A DNA stretch of 42,494 bases from Thermoanaerobaculia bacterium (GTDB taxonomy: Bacteria > Acidobacteriota > Thermoanaerobaculia > Multivoradales > J023): positions 1-42,494 of the forward strand of contig JALCBJ010000060.1 of NCBI GenBank assembly GCA_028066595.1. Reading direction: 5' to 3'. A program made the position numbers and the translations under genes. Position 1 is the first letter of the stretch; the number at the start of each line of letters is the position of its first letter. Positions 34,513-42,190 of this stretch are shown here, one piece after another. Under the pieces are notes generated by a model, which was not told the origin of the DNA, did not search any database, and worked only from the letters and a program-made list of their open reading frames with translations.

Positions 34513-35783
34513 ACCGCGACCCCTTCCTCGATCTTCGATTGCGGCGAGGTCGGTATGGTCGGCACCGCCGCCAGCACCGGTCGATCGGCGGTCACGGCGC
34601 GGGCCAGCCGCTCCTTGAGACCGGGCAGGGCCGCCTCCACCTGCAGCCACGATCCCAGGTTGACCCGTTCCGATGCGCGGGAGTCGTGGGCCCGGGAGTA
34701 CCGGACTAGCACCTGGAAGAAGGTCTGGGCCGTCTCCTCCTCCAGGAACCGGTCGTATTCCAACCCGTTGACCGATGCCAGGGCATGGAACTGATCGATC
34801 GCCGTCTCCGCTCGATCCAGGTACAGCTCGGGCAGGACCCGCATCTGGTTTTCGTCGAGCCGTACCCCTCCTTCGGCCAGCTTTCGGAACAGGCTCGTCG
34901 CGATCTCCGCCGCCATGCGGTGAAGACCGGTGTTGGGCTGTGCCTTCGAGAGCTGTTGATGTTTGTGTTCGTAGGACTCGGCGAGCTCCACCTGGCAGAC
35001 GGACCGTGGTCGAGAGTAGCGATAGACCTCCGCCAGGACCGAGACCTCCAGACCCCAGGTGGCGACGAGGCGCAATCGCCGTGCAAGGCGGGTCTTGAGG
35101 GCGAACTCGCCCGCCAGGGCGTAGCGGAAGCTATCCAGAAAACGCAGGAGGTCGTTGTCTCCCAACAGATGAGTTAGGGAGCGTATGAGCGGGGTGAAGA
35201 ACAGCCGGGTCACCCGCCCGTACAGGCGATGGGTGAAGCGAGCGTAGTAGCCCTTGGCAAAGTCGAAGTCCATCTCCGGATGGACCAAGGGATAGATCAG
35301 CCGGGCGAGCATCTCCCGCCGGTAGTTGACGATGTCGCAGTCATGTAGGGCCACGACATCGATCTCGGGGTCGCTGAGGGCCAGGCCCAGGGCTAGCCAA
35401 ACCCCTCGTCCCTTCCCTTGGGGGGTGACCACGAAGCCGGCCCCGCCGAGGTTTTCGAGGATTCCCCGCACCCGGAGACCGTCGTTCCAGATGATCTGGG
35501 TGGGAACCGGGAGGGAGCACATCTGGCGCTTGACGGCGCGAAACTGTTCCTCCGTGGCGCCGTCGAGGGAGAGGATGATTCGGGCCAGATAGTCCGCCCC
35601 CCGGAGCTGGCGGAGAATCCTGGGCATCGCCGTTCCCTCGAACTCCGAGTAGAGCGCGGGGAGGATCAGCGCCACCCTGGTCCTTGTCGTGAAGGCGCGC
35701 AGGTCGTCCTCGAGCTCGTCCAGTGGACGGGCTCCCAACTTCGAAACCGAAGTGATGGTGCCGTTCTGAAAAAGGTCAGACAT
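34509..35783 (-). CDS. Glucosyl-3-phosphoglycerate synthase-like glycosyltransferase
   Basis: This 424-residue soluble GT-A enzyme has VALILPALYSEFEGTAMPRIL at about 37-57, LSLDGATEEQF, a PQGKGRGVWLAL loop and a DCD metal motif at 148-150 (ALHDCDIVNY), then TWGLEVSVLAEVYR. This layout fits enzymes that join glucose (or mannose) from an NDP-sugar to 3-phosphoglycerate, the first step of glucosylglycerate synthesis. The downstream partner would be the phosphatase encoded just upstream. The ATG at 35783 overlaps the phosphatase gene by 8 bases and has GGAGGG upstream. Donor specificity (glucose or mannose) cannot be settled by eye; the phosphorylase in the same cluster favours glucose. Confidence 0.82.
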   Translation of the reverse strand: MSDLFQNGTITSVSKLGARPLDELEDDLRAFTTRTRVALILPALYSEFEGTAMPRILRQLRGADYLARIILSLDGATEEQFRAVKRQMCSLPVPTQIIWNDGLRVRGILENLGGAGFVVTPQGKGRGVWLALGLALSDPEIDVVALHDCDIVNYRREMLARLIYPLVHPEMDFDFAKGYYARFTHRLYGRVTRLFFTPLIRSLTHLLGDNDLLRFLDSFRYALAGEFALKTRLARRLRLVATWGLEVSVLAEVYRYSRPRSVCQVELAESYEHKHQQLSKAQPNTGLHRMAAEIATSLFRKLAEGGVRLDENQMRVLPELYLDRAETAIDQFHALASVNGLEYDRFLEEETAQTFFQVLVRYSRAHDSRASERVNLGSWLQVEAALPGLKERLARAVTADRPVLAAVPTIPTSPQSKIEEGVAV

Positions 35784-36678
35784 CGGACGATCCCTCCTCG
35801 AAAGTAGCGCTGCATGAAGCCGCGGCGCGGTCGGATTCTCGGTCGATTTCCGGTCCGAGGACCTCTCGGACAACGGCACTCCATCCGCGGCTGCCGGGGA
35901 GCGGCGCCCTGCGCACCGCGCGATCGGATCGCCAGGGAAGATGCCGGCCGTCGAGCCGCGGAATCGTGATCGGTTCGGCCACCGAGCGAAGGAACGAGAG
36001 GTCGTTGGGGCTGTCGCCGAGACCGATCGAGCGCACCGCGGAGCCCTGGCCATCGATCTCTTCCAGGAGCCAGCGCACGGCGGTTCCTTTGTCGTGGGAG
36101 GCGCTCAAATGCAGGAACAGGCCACCGGCCTCGATGCGGAGGTCCTCTTCCCGGGCCTTTTCCTCGAGCTCTTCCAGACGTTCCTCGGCTCCGAGGAGAA
36201 ATGGCTCGGTGTACTCCCGTTGCTTGGCCCTCCGGGCAGCCTCCAAGGAAAGGCCGGTGCGGGCTGCAACCTCGGCGATCGACATGTCCGAAAAGCACCG
36301 GAGGTCGAACTCCGCGCGGTGGCGATCCAGAAAGGAGCTCAGATGAGGTCTGCCCGGGCTCCAGACCACCCGGCGTTCCCCGCCGTCCTCCAGGGGTAGG
36401 AAAGCTGCCGCTCCGCTCTCGACCACGTAGGGGTCGGAGAGGCCCAAGGAAGAGCGCAGATGGCGTACCTCGGCGGCGGTCTTGCTGGTCACGGGGACGA
36501 CCGGGATGCTCGCCGCCTCCAGGGCACGGAGGGTCGGCAACGCGGCCGAGCAGCTGAAAGTGACCTCGTCGAGGAGGGTCCCGTCCAGGTCGGTGAAGAC
36601 GACGGCCGAGATGGGCCTCGATCCCCATCCCCGTGCCGCCGTCGCCGGCCGAGTCCTCGCGAGTCCTTGAACGTTCAT
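35776..36678 (-). CDS. HAD phosphatase of the mannosyl/glucosyl-3-phosphoglycerate phosphatase family
   Basis: This 300-residue HAD protein has motif I VVFTDLDGTLLD (Asp30, Asp32), motif II VPVTSKTAAEV, a Cof-type cap containing the family's LSLEAARRAKQREYTEPF pattern, a Lys in SHDKGTAV and motif IV SIGLGDSPNDLSFL. The REYTEPF string and DKG are typical of MpgP-type phosphatases, which remove the phosphate from (mannosyl/glucosyl)-3-phosphoglycerate. With the adjacent synthase it forms the two-step pathway to glucosylglycerate, a compatible solute. Its start overlaps the Hpt stop as ATGA. The Ser-rich tail after residue 280 has no clear role. Confidence 0.9.
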   Translation of the reverse strand: MNVQGLARTRPATAARGWGSRPISAVVFTDLDGTLLDEVTFSCSAALPTLRALEAASIPVVPVTSKTAAEVRHLRSSLGLSDPYVVESGAAAFLPLEDGGERRVVWSPGRPHLSSFLDRHRAEFDLRCFSDMSIAEVAARTGLSLEAARRAKQREYTEPFLLGAEERLEELEEKAREEDLRIEAGGLFLHLSASHDKGTAVRWLLEEIDGQGSAVRSIGLGDSPNDLSFLRSVAEPITIPRLDGRHLPWRSDRAVRRAPLPGSRGWSAVVREVLGPEIDRESDRAAASCSATFEEGSSDV

Positions 36679-37043
36679 CTTTCTCCCTCTGTCGCCACGA
36701 CGTGCTGGAGGGCAGAGATCAGCTCCTGGAGTGCGGCGTCCAGCTGCTGCGCGGGCTCTCGGGTCCCGGTCAGGTCCCGGTTCCGACCAGCCGATTCGAG
36801 AGCCGCAGCGAGCTGGAAGCTTGGTCCCTGAGTCACATGGCTGAGGATGCTCTTGAGGGCGTGGGCCTCCTCCATCAGCTCCTCGGGGTTCTCCTCGTCG
36901 ACCGCCTTCTGCACCTTTGCCGCGAGCTCGAAGGAGTCGACCTCCAGCATCTCCACCAACTCGGCCAGGAAACCCCAGTCGTGGCCCACGTTGGCGAGGA
37001 TTGCTTGGATCTCAGACCGGGTGCTTTCCGCGACGTTTTCCAT
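36675..37043 (-). CDS. Histidine phosphotransfer (Hpt) protein
   Basis: This 122-residue all-helical protein has AELVEMLEVDSFELAAKVQKA followed by MEEAHALKSILSHV, where His61 is the expected phospho-acceptor. The Hpt consensus is HxLKGxxxxxG; here Gly is replaced by Ser. The ATG at 37043 has AGGA at good spacing; the longer frame to 37109 is not needed. It overlaps the phosphatase gene as ATGA. It likely passes phosphate between the REC domains of the hybrid kinase (23665-25740) and the REC-PP2C protein (26195-27433). Confidence 0.82.
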   Translation of the reverse strand: MENVAESTRSEIQAILANVGHDWGFLAELVEMLEVDSFELAAKVQKAVDEENPEELMEEAHALKSILSHVTQGPSFQLAAALESAGRNRDLTGTREPAQQLDAALQELISALQHVVATEGER

Positions 37044-37222
37044 AATTTCCTGCTGAGCAGATCTCCGGGGGGCTACGATGGGGAGAGCGGGGCATCGGCT
37101 CGGTGTCACAGCCGATCGGAGCCGAAGGGAGTTCGAGCCGATCGGCCCGCGGCGTGATTGCCTGCCTCTTCGGTCTCAGGATCGCCTTGCCCTACAGGAC
37201 GGCAGGGCAAAACCCCGCGGGA
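37044..37222. promoter_or_regulatory. Gap with repeated palindromes between STAS and Hpt genes
   Basis: This is the largest gap inside the long cluster. The palindrome CCGATCGG occurs at 37112-37119 and 37138-37145, 26 bases apart, and GAGCCGAT also has an inverted partner ATCGGCTC near 37093. Just after the STAS stop, TTGCCCT (37187-37193) pairs with AGGGCAA (37204-37210). The arrangement suggests a weak terminator or processing hairpin followed by an operator or internal promoter. No promoter boxes could be assigned. Confidence 0.35.
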
Positions 37223-37594
37223 TCAGTGGGTAACCGCTGAAACCGCTTCTTCCTGGGTATCCACGATCGAGAGGATGCGATGCAAGCGCGTCAGCTCGAG
37301 GATGGAGCGCACCGGGGTCGTAGGTCCCAGGATGGCGATGTCGCCGCCGGCCTCGCGGGCGTTCCTGAGTGCGTTGACGAATACCGCGAGGCCGCTGGAG
37401 TCGACGAAGTTCACTTCGCGCATGTCGAAGATGATGCGGGTGCGACCTTCCTTCAGGTGATCGTCGATCTGTTTACGGATTTCCGGTGCTTGGGCGGCAT
37501 CCAGCCGCCCCACCAAGGGCATGATCTCGACGCTCCGAACTTCACTTTCTAGAGCCGACACGGATTTCCTCCCTTTACGTGTTTGCGTTTTCAT
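37223..37594 (-). CDS. STAS-domain anti-sigma-factor antagonist
   Basis: This 123-residue protein is a single STAS domain: VEIMPLVGRLDAAQAPEIRKQI, RIIFDMREVNFVDSSGLAVF and ILGPTTPVRSILELTRLHRIL. The Ser pair at 66-67 in DSSG is the usual phosphorylation site. In partner switching the unphosphorylated form binds the RsbW-like kinase and the phosphorylated form releases it. The kinase (25737-26198) and phosphatase (26195-27433) lie further down the same cluster. It overlaps the phosphorylase gene by 20 bases and is the second gene of the cluster. Confidence 0.93.
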   Translation of the reverse strand: MKTQTRKGRKSVSALESEVRSVEIMPLVGRLDAAQAPEIRKQIDDHLKEGRTRIIFDMREVNFVDSSGLAVFVNALRNAREAGGDIAILGPTTPVRSILELTRLHRILSIVDTQEEAVSAVTH

Positions 37595-39485
37595 TCGCCG
37601 CTAGCGGGACCGCGGCGTGCTCGAATCGACCATCGAGCCAGAGTGTTTGATAGGCCTCGAGGGTCAGCCCGAGCCGACCACCGTGGGCTGGGAAGCGGGT
37701 GCCACTGATGAGATCTCGGAGCTCTCCATAGACGGATCCGAGCTCCGAGACGTCGATCGTGATCGCTTCCGCGCTGGAGCTGACGCTGATCAAGGCCAAG
37801 ACCCCGCGGTTGCCCCCTCGCTCGGTGCGCAGCACGGCGAAAAGCTGCGGAGAAATGTCGAGCACCGCCATGGGCGCGGCGGGGTGAAATGCTGGATGGT
37901 CGGTACGCTGTTCCAGCAGGCTGATCATCCGGCTCGCGATGCGGGCTGTGATGGTCGTGGGGTCGGCGAAGAGGCGCAGCAGCTCCTCTTCTTGCAAGGC
38001 GGTGCGGTTGATGTCGCGTTTGGAGCCCCGCTCGTGGACGGCTTCCACATCGTTGCGGGCCCCTACCATTCCCAGGAGATATAGACCTGGAACGCCGCGC
38101 AGGACCATGGCGATGGCACGGGAGGCGAGGAAGCGGTCGATCTGCAGGTCGTCGCTCTCCCCGGAATCTTCCCGGTTCAAGGCGCTCCACCAGGTGATGT
38201 TCATCTCGTAGGGAGCCTCGGTCCCGTCGCCGTTGGACTTCATCGAAATGAAGCCGCCATGCTCGCGCACCCGCTCGGCCATGGCCAGGATCTCGTCCTC
38301 CGACAGGATCCCGCGAGCCCCCATCACCCCGATTCCGTCATGGGAGTCGAGGAAGTTGAAGAAGGTGGTGGTGTCGGATGGGTACTCGAGGCGTCCCGCC
38401 CAGGCGGAGAGCGCCGAGGCGTCGGCGGTCTGAAAGGCGTGCACCACCAGCGGCGGCAGCGCGAAGTTGTAGACCATCTGGGCTTCGTCACTACCGTTCC
38501 CGAAATAGGAGACGTTGTCGGGATGGGGGACGTTGGTCTCGGTGATGAGCGCTACGCGGGGGGCAGCGGCATCGAGGATGTCGCGCATCAGTTTGATGCA
38601 GGCGTGGGTCTCTTCGAGATGCGCACAGGAAGTCCCCAACTCGTACCAGAGGTAGGTGACCGCATCGAGGCGGATGATGTCTGCGCAGTGCCGCACATAG
38701 AAGAGTAGGATGTCCGCGATCTCGGTCAGTACCCTCGGGTTTTTGAAGTTCAGATCCACCTGGTCGTTAGAAAAGGTGGTCCACACGAACTTCGACCCTT
38801 CGATGGTGTCGAACTCGCTGAGCAGGCTGCTGGTCCGGGGCCTCAGGATCAAGCCCAACCGGTCGTTGTCGATCATGTTCTTCGACGAGAAGGAGATGAA
38901 GAAATCCTTGTAGCTCGGATGGCCATTGGTGAACTCGCGGAACCATTGGCTCTCGCTCGACATGTGGTTGAAGACACCGTCGAACATCAGGCGAAAGGAC
39001 TTCCCCAACTCGGCGATGTCGTCCCAGGTGCCGAGGGAAGGATCGACGTCCTTGAACGACAGAACGGCGAAGCCCCGATCCGAGGAATAGGGAAAGAAAG
39101 GCAGGATGTGGAGGGTGGTGATCAGGCCGTGGAAGAAGACGTTGGCAACATCGGCCAGCGTCCTCAGCGGGGGACGGTCCTTGGAGAGGAGCAAGTCGCC
39201 GTAGGTGATCAGGATCACGTCCCGCTCGGTGAAGCGGTCCCGCGGGTCGAAATCTCTCTCCAGGGCCTCCACCTCCGGCGTCCGGTGGGCCTGGTGAACG
39301 GCGATCAACCGTTCGATTTCGGTAAAGGTTTCGGTGGCCTCTGCCTCCGAGTAGAGGATCTCCAGTCGGGACTTGATTCGGTCCCGAAGGTGTTCCGGGA
39401 GCCGCCACTGGGGCTGACTGTGATCGGGCTCGTTGCGATAGGAGGCTCTCGTGGCGCTGGCAATAGGGTCCAGAGTTAAAGGCAC
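37575..39485 (-). CDS. GH13_18 sugar phosphorylase, probably glucosylglycerate phosphorylase
   Basis: This 636-residue protein belongs to the sucrose-phosphorylase-like subfamily of GH13. Marks are LITYGDLL, LHILPFFPYSSDRGFAV, FDGVFNHMSS, the nucleophile Asp274 in IRLDAVTYLW, the acid/base Glu316 in LITETNVPH and Asp383 in NFLDSHDGIGV. The roughly 90-residue N-terminal extension and the later GVPGLYLLG and KRDINR motifs are typical of the glucosylglycerate / glucosylglucosylglycerate side of the family. Co-location with glucosylglycerate synthesis genes and a glycerate kinase favours phosphorolysis of glucosylglycerate to glucose 1-phosphate and glycerate. Sucrose phosphorylase is the alternative. 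The start is GTG at 39485 with GGAGG 5 bases upstream. First gene of the cluster. Confidence 0.85.
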   Translation of the reverse strand: MPLTLDPIASATRASYRNEPDHSQPQWRLPEHLRDRIKSRLEILYSEAEATETFTEIERLIAVHQAHRTPEVEALERDFDPRDRFTERDVILITYGDLLLSKDRPPLRTLADVANVFFHGLITTLHILPFFPYSSDRGFAVLSFKDVDPSLGTWDDIAELGKSFRLMFDGVFNHMSSESQWFREFTNGHPSYKDFFISFSSKNMIDNDRLGLILRPRTSSLLSEFDTIEGSKFVWTTFSNDQVDLNFKNPRVLTEIADILLFYVRHCADIIRLDAVTYLWYELGTSCAHLEETHACIKLMRDILDAAAPRVALITETNVPHPDNVSYFGNGSDEAQMVYNFALPPLVVHAFQTADASALSAWAGRLEYPSDTTTFFNFLDSHDGIGVMGARGILSEDEILAMAERVREHGGFISMKSNGDGTEAPYEMNITWWSALNREDSGESDDLQIDRFLASRAIAMVLRGVPGLYLLGMVGARNDVEAVHERGSKRDINRTALQEEELLRLFADPTTITARIASRMISLLEQRTDHPAFHPAAPMAVLDISPQLFAVLRTERGGNRGVLALISVSSSAEAITIDVSELGSVYGELRDLISGTRFPAHGGRLGLTLEAYQTLWLDGRFEHAAVPLAANENANT

Positions 39486-39531
39486 AATACCTCCATATCA
39501 ACGGTAGAAACCGAGAAACAAGAGTTAAAAC

Positions 39532-39551
39532 CTAGGGGTGATACCCGCTAG
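39532..39551 (-). promoter_or_regulatory. Leader hairpin upstream of the phosphorylase gene
   Basis: CTAG-GGGT (39532-39539) pairs with ACCC-CTAG (39543-39551) across a 3-base loop with one bulged base. It lies about 50-65 bases before the first gene of the long cluster, so it may be an operator or an mRNA leader structure. Confidence 0.25.
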
Positions 39552-39628
39552 ATTTCAGAAAACTCGATGATCAGCCCAGAAAACTAATGTAGAGCGGCAA
39601 AATAGGGCCGAAAGATCTTGACACCACA

Positions 39629-39658
39629 AGGATATGATCAACGCGATGGATTTGGCAA
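39629..39658 (-). promoter_or_regulatory. Candidate sigma-70-type promoter of the long cluster
   Basis: On the minus strand TTGCCA (39658-39653) and TATCCT (39634-39629) are 18 bases apart, about 140 bases upstream of the phosphorylase start. The -35 matches 5 of 6 and the -10 matches 4 of 6 consensus bases. The surrounding 254-base gap is clearly more AT-rich than the flanking genes and holds no open frame of note. Chosen by eye only. Confidence 0.3.
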
Positions 39659-39739
39659 CCCCGTGCCGAGAAAAATCACGGATCCGATCCCTCGGCGTTC
39701 CTGTCCCCAGGACGGTCCGTGCCTCGATCGCGCGGCGTT

Positions 39740-42190
39740 CTACTCGTAGCGCAGTGCTTCGGAGGGCTCGACCGCGAGCGCTTTCCGGACCGGCATGTAC
39801 GTAGCCAAGAACGCCACCAGGAGTAGTGGCGGCACGATCAAGGCAAAGGCGATCGGATCGGTTGGTGTGATCTCGTAGAGCAAGCTGGACATGACGCGGC
39901 TCAGACCGAGAGCCGCAACGACGCCGAGGGCGATGCCGATGGTCATGTCGACGATGCCCTGGTTCAGCACCAGCGAGACGACGTCTTTCTTGTTGGCACC
40001 GAGCGCCACGCGGATCCCGATCTCGCGGGTCCGTCGGCTGGCCGAGTGGGACATGACGCTGTAGATCCCGAGGGTCGTCAAGAGTGTAGCTGCACAGGCG
40101 AAGAGGAGCATCAGGATGGTGTTGAAACGAATCTCACCTACGTCCGTGGCCATGCTTTGGTCCATGGTGGTTACGCCGAAGAGGGCGCGACTCGGATCGA
40201 TGTCTCGGAGCACCGTTCGGACCTGGTCGACCATGACCGCCCGATCGGTCTGGGTGCGGACGAAGACGTTGACGTTCCCCATAGGCAGCTGATCGAGGGA
40301 GAAGTAGGCGTCTCGGAGCATCTGGGAATGGGTTCGGCCCATGCCGCGCATGCGGGCGTCGGAGACGACACCGACGACCGTGTACCACTCGTCGGAACCG
40401 AAGACGTTGGTCAAACGTTTTCCGATCGCGCGTTCGCCGGGCCACAACTCGTCGGCGATCGCCTGGCTGACGACCACCGCTGGCAGACCGTCGGCCCGAT
40501 CCGTCTCGTCGATCATCCGCCCGTCGTGTAATTGCAGCCCGATCTTGCGCATGGCTCCCGGCGATACCGAGTGGACCCAGGTGTGGATACCCGCGTAGGA
40601 CGGATCCGACTCCTTGCCCTCCGGGATCGACATGAAGAACCACGTGCTCGAGCCCGGCAGCCCCGGCGCCCACAGGCTAGCGGCTTCGGCTCCGGGTAGT
40701 GCCGAGATCTTCTCGTCGAGGCTCCTGGAGAAAGCCCGCGCGACATCGTCATCCGCCTCGTAGCGTGGACCGTCGAGAATCATGCGCATGTAGACGAGGT
40801 CGTCGGTGTCGAACCCGTAGTCGGTGCTGGTGAAGGCGTGCAGGCTCTGGATCATCAGGCCGGAGCCCACCAGGACGGCGACGGATACCGCGACCTGCAG
40901 AATCACCAGACCGCGGCGCAGCAGGTTGCGGTCACGGCCGCCGGCCGACCCTGTGCCGCTCGGGCGCAGGACGTCGTGAAAGTTGATCCTGGCGGCGCGG
41001 ATCGCCGGTACCAGGCCGAAGAGTAGCGTCGTCATGAGTGCCAGGAGGAGCGTCGTCAGGAAAACGCTCCGATCCACCGACACTTCGGCGAAACTGAACA
41101 GACCCAGGGGATCGTTGGCGAATACGAGCTGGACACCGAGATAGGCCAGCCCGAAGCCGGCGAGGCCGGCTACCAGCGCGATCACCAAACCTTCGGCCAT
41201 CGTCTGCAAGATGAAGCGGTGCCGGCCGCCGCCCAGGGCCATGCGGACGGCGAACTCCGAGAGACGGTCGACGAAACGGGCGAGCAGCAAGAGTGTCACG
41301 CTGATACAGCTGAGAAGGAAGACGAGGCCGGCGCCGGCGCCGAGCACTCTGACGACATCGTTCAGCCTGCCGAAGTCGGTCCGCAGATCGGTGAACGAGG
41401 TGAGGTGCGCCTCGATTCCGGTGTTGGAGTCGGGGTACTGCTGCTGCAGAGCGATCGAAGCTGCCTTCATGCCGGCCTGTGCCTGCTCGATGGCGACCCC
41501 GTCCAGCAGCCGTCCGACCGCAATCGACGAGTAGAGGCGGCGGTCCTCCACGAATCCAATATGGCCTTCGATGGCGGTGCGCCGGTACGGCACCACGATG
41601 TCCAGGGGCTCGTGGAGGAGCCAGCGGGTCTTCTGAGCCATGACTCCGACGACCTCGTAGGGGTTGCCACCGAGGTTGATCGACCGGCCGACGATGTCGG
41701 GATCGCCGCCGTATTCCGTGCTCCAGAAGCCATGGCTCAGGACCGCCACTGCGGTCCCAGAAGGTGGACGATTGTCGTCCTCGGCTAGCCGCCGCCCGAG
41801 GGTCATGTCGACATCGAGAGTGTCGAAGAAGTACGGATCGACGAAGGTCATCATGACCTGCTCGGCCCCGTCCGCACGCAGCACCGACGAAGGGAAGATC
41901 GTGTAAGCCGCCAGACCGTCGAAGAACTCCCCGGTGTGTTCTTTCCAGTCCAAGAAGTCGACGTAAGAGACCGCCTCACGCTCGTGGATGGGCTCGGGGC
42001 CCTTCCGCCACAAGACGACGATACGGTCCGGATCTCCATAAGGTACCGAGCCAAAGAAGATCGACTGCGCCAGACTCAGGATCATCGTCACGAATCCGAT
42101 GCCCAAGGCCAGGATGAGGATCACCAAGCCGGTGGATCCGGGGCGCCGGATGAACGATCTCAAACCGTAGCGAATGTCTTGGCTCAGCAT
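39740..42190 (-). CDS. ADOP-type FtsX/MacB-like ABC transporter permease
   Basis: This 816-residue permease starts MLSQDIRYGLRSFIRRPGS, the standard opening of acidobacterial duplicated orphan permeases (ADOP). It has a membrane segment, a MacB-type periplasmic domain (AVSYVDFLDWKEH, GRRLAEDD, AVLSHGFWSTEYGGDPDIVG), an FtsX core with three segments, then a second copy of the same layout ending YMPVRKALAVEPSEALRY. The ATG at 42190 has GAGGAAGG 4 bases upstream, whereas the longer frame runs without support. No ATPase gene is next to it, as is usual for this family. It probably drives a mechanical or export process together with an ATPase encoded elsewhere; the substrate is unknown. It reads towards the phosphorylase cluster, 254 bases away, and is probably a separate unit. 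Confidence 0.93.
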   Translation of the reverse strand: MLSQDIRYGLRSFIRRPGSTGLVILILALGIGFVTMILSLAQSIFFGSVPYGDPDRIVVLWRKGPEPIHEREAVSYVDFLDWKEHTGEFFDGLAAYTIFPSSVLRADGAEQVMMTFVDPYFFDTLDVDMTLGRRLAEDDNRPPSGTAVAVLSHGFWSTEYGGDPDIVGRSINLGGNPYEVVGVMAQKTRWLLHEPLDIVVPYRRTAIEGHIGFVEDRRLYSSIAVGRLLDGVAIEQAQAGMKAASIALQQQYPDSNTGIEAHLTSFTDLRTDFGRLNDVVRVLGAGAGLVFLLSCISVTLLLLARFVDRLSEFAVRMALGGGRHRFILQTMAEGLVIALVAGLAGFGLAYLGVQLVFANDPLGLFSFAEVSVDRSVFLTTLLLALMTTLLFGLVPAIRAARINFHDVLRPSGTGSAGGRDRNLLRRGLVILQVAVSVAVLVGSGLMIQSLHAFTSTDYGFDTDDLVYMRMILDGPRYEADDDVARAFSRSLDEKISALPGAEAASLWAPGLPGSSTWFFMSIPEGKESDPSYAGIHTWVHSVSPGAMRKIGLQLHDGRMIDETDRADGLPAVVVSQAIADELWPGERAIGKRLTNVFGSDEWYTVVGVVSDARMRGMGRTHSQMLRDAYFSLDQLPMGNVNVFVRTQTDRAVMVDQVRTVLRDIDPSRALFGVTTMDQSMATDVGEIRFNTILMLLFACAATLLTTLGIYSVMSHSASRRTREIGIRVALGANKKDVVSLVLNQGIVDMTIGIALGVVAALGLSRVMSSLLYEITPTDPIAFALIVPPLLLVAFLATYMPVRKALAVEPSEALRYE

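Noticed and set aside
39619..39640. Plus-strand TTGACA followed by TATGAT
   Set aside because: Only nine bases separate the boxes, and no plus-strand gene follows.
39660..39739. Possible terminator after the ADOP permease gene
   Set aside because: Only a 5-bp stem (TCCTG/CAGGA) is visible and the T-run further on is not adjacent to it.
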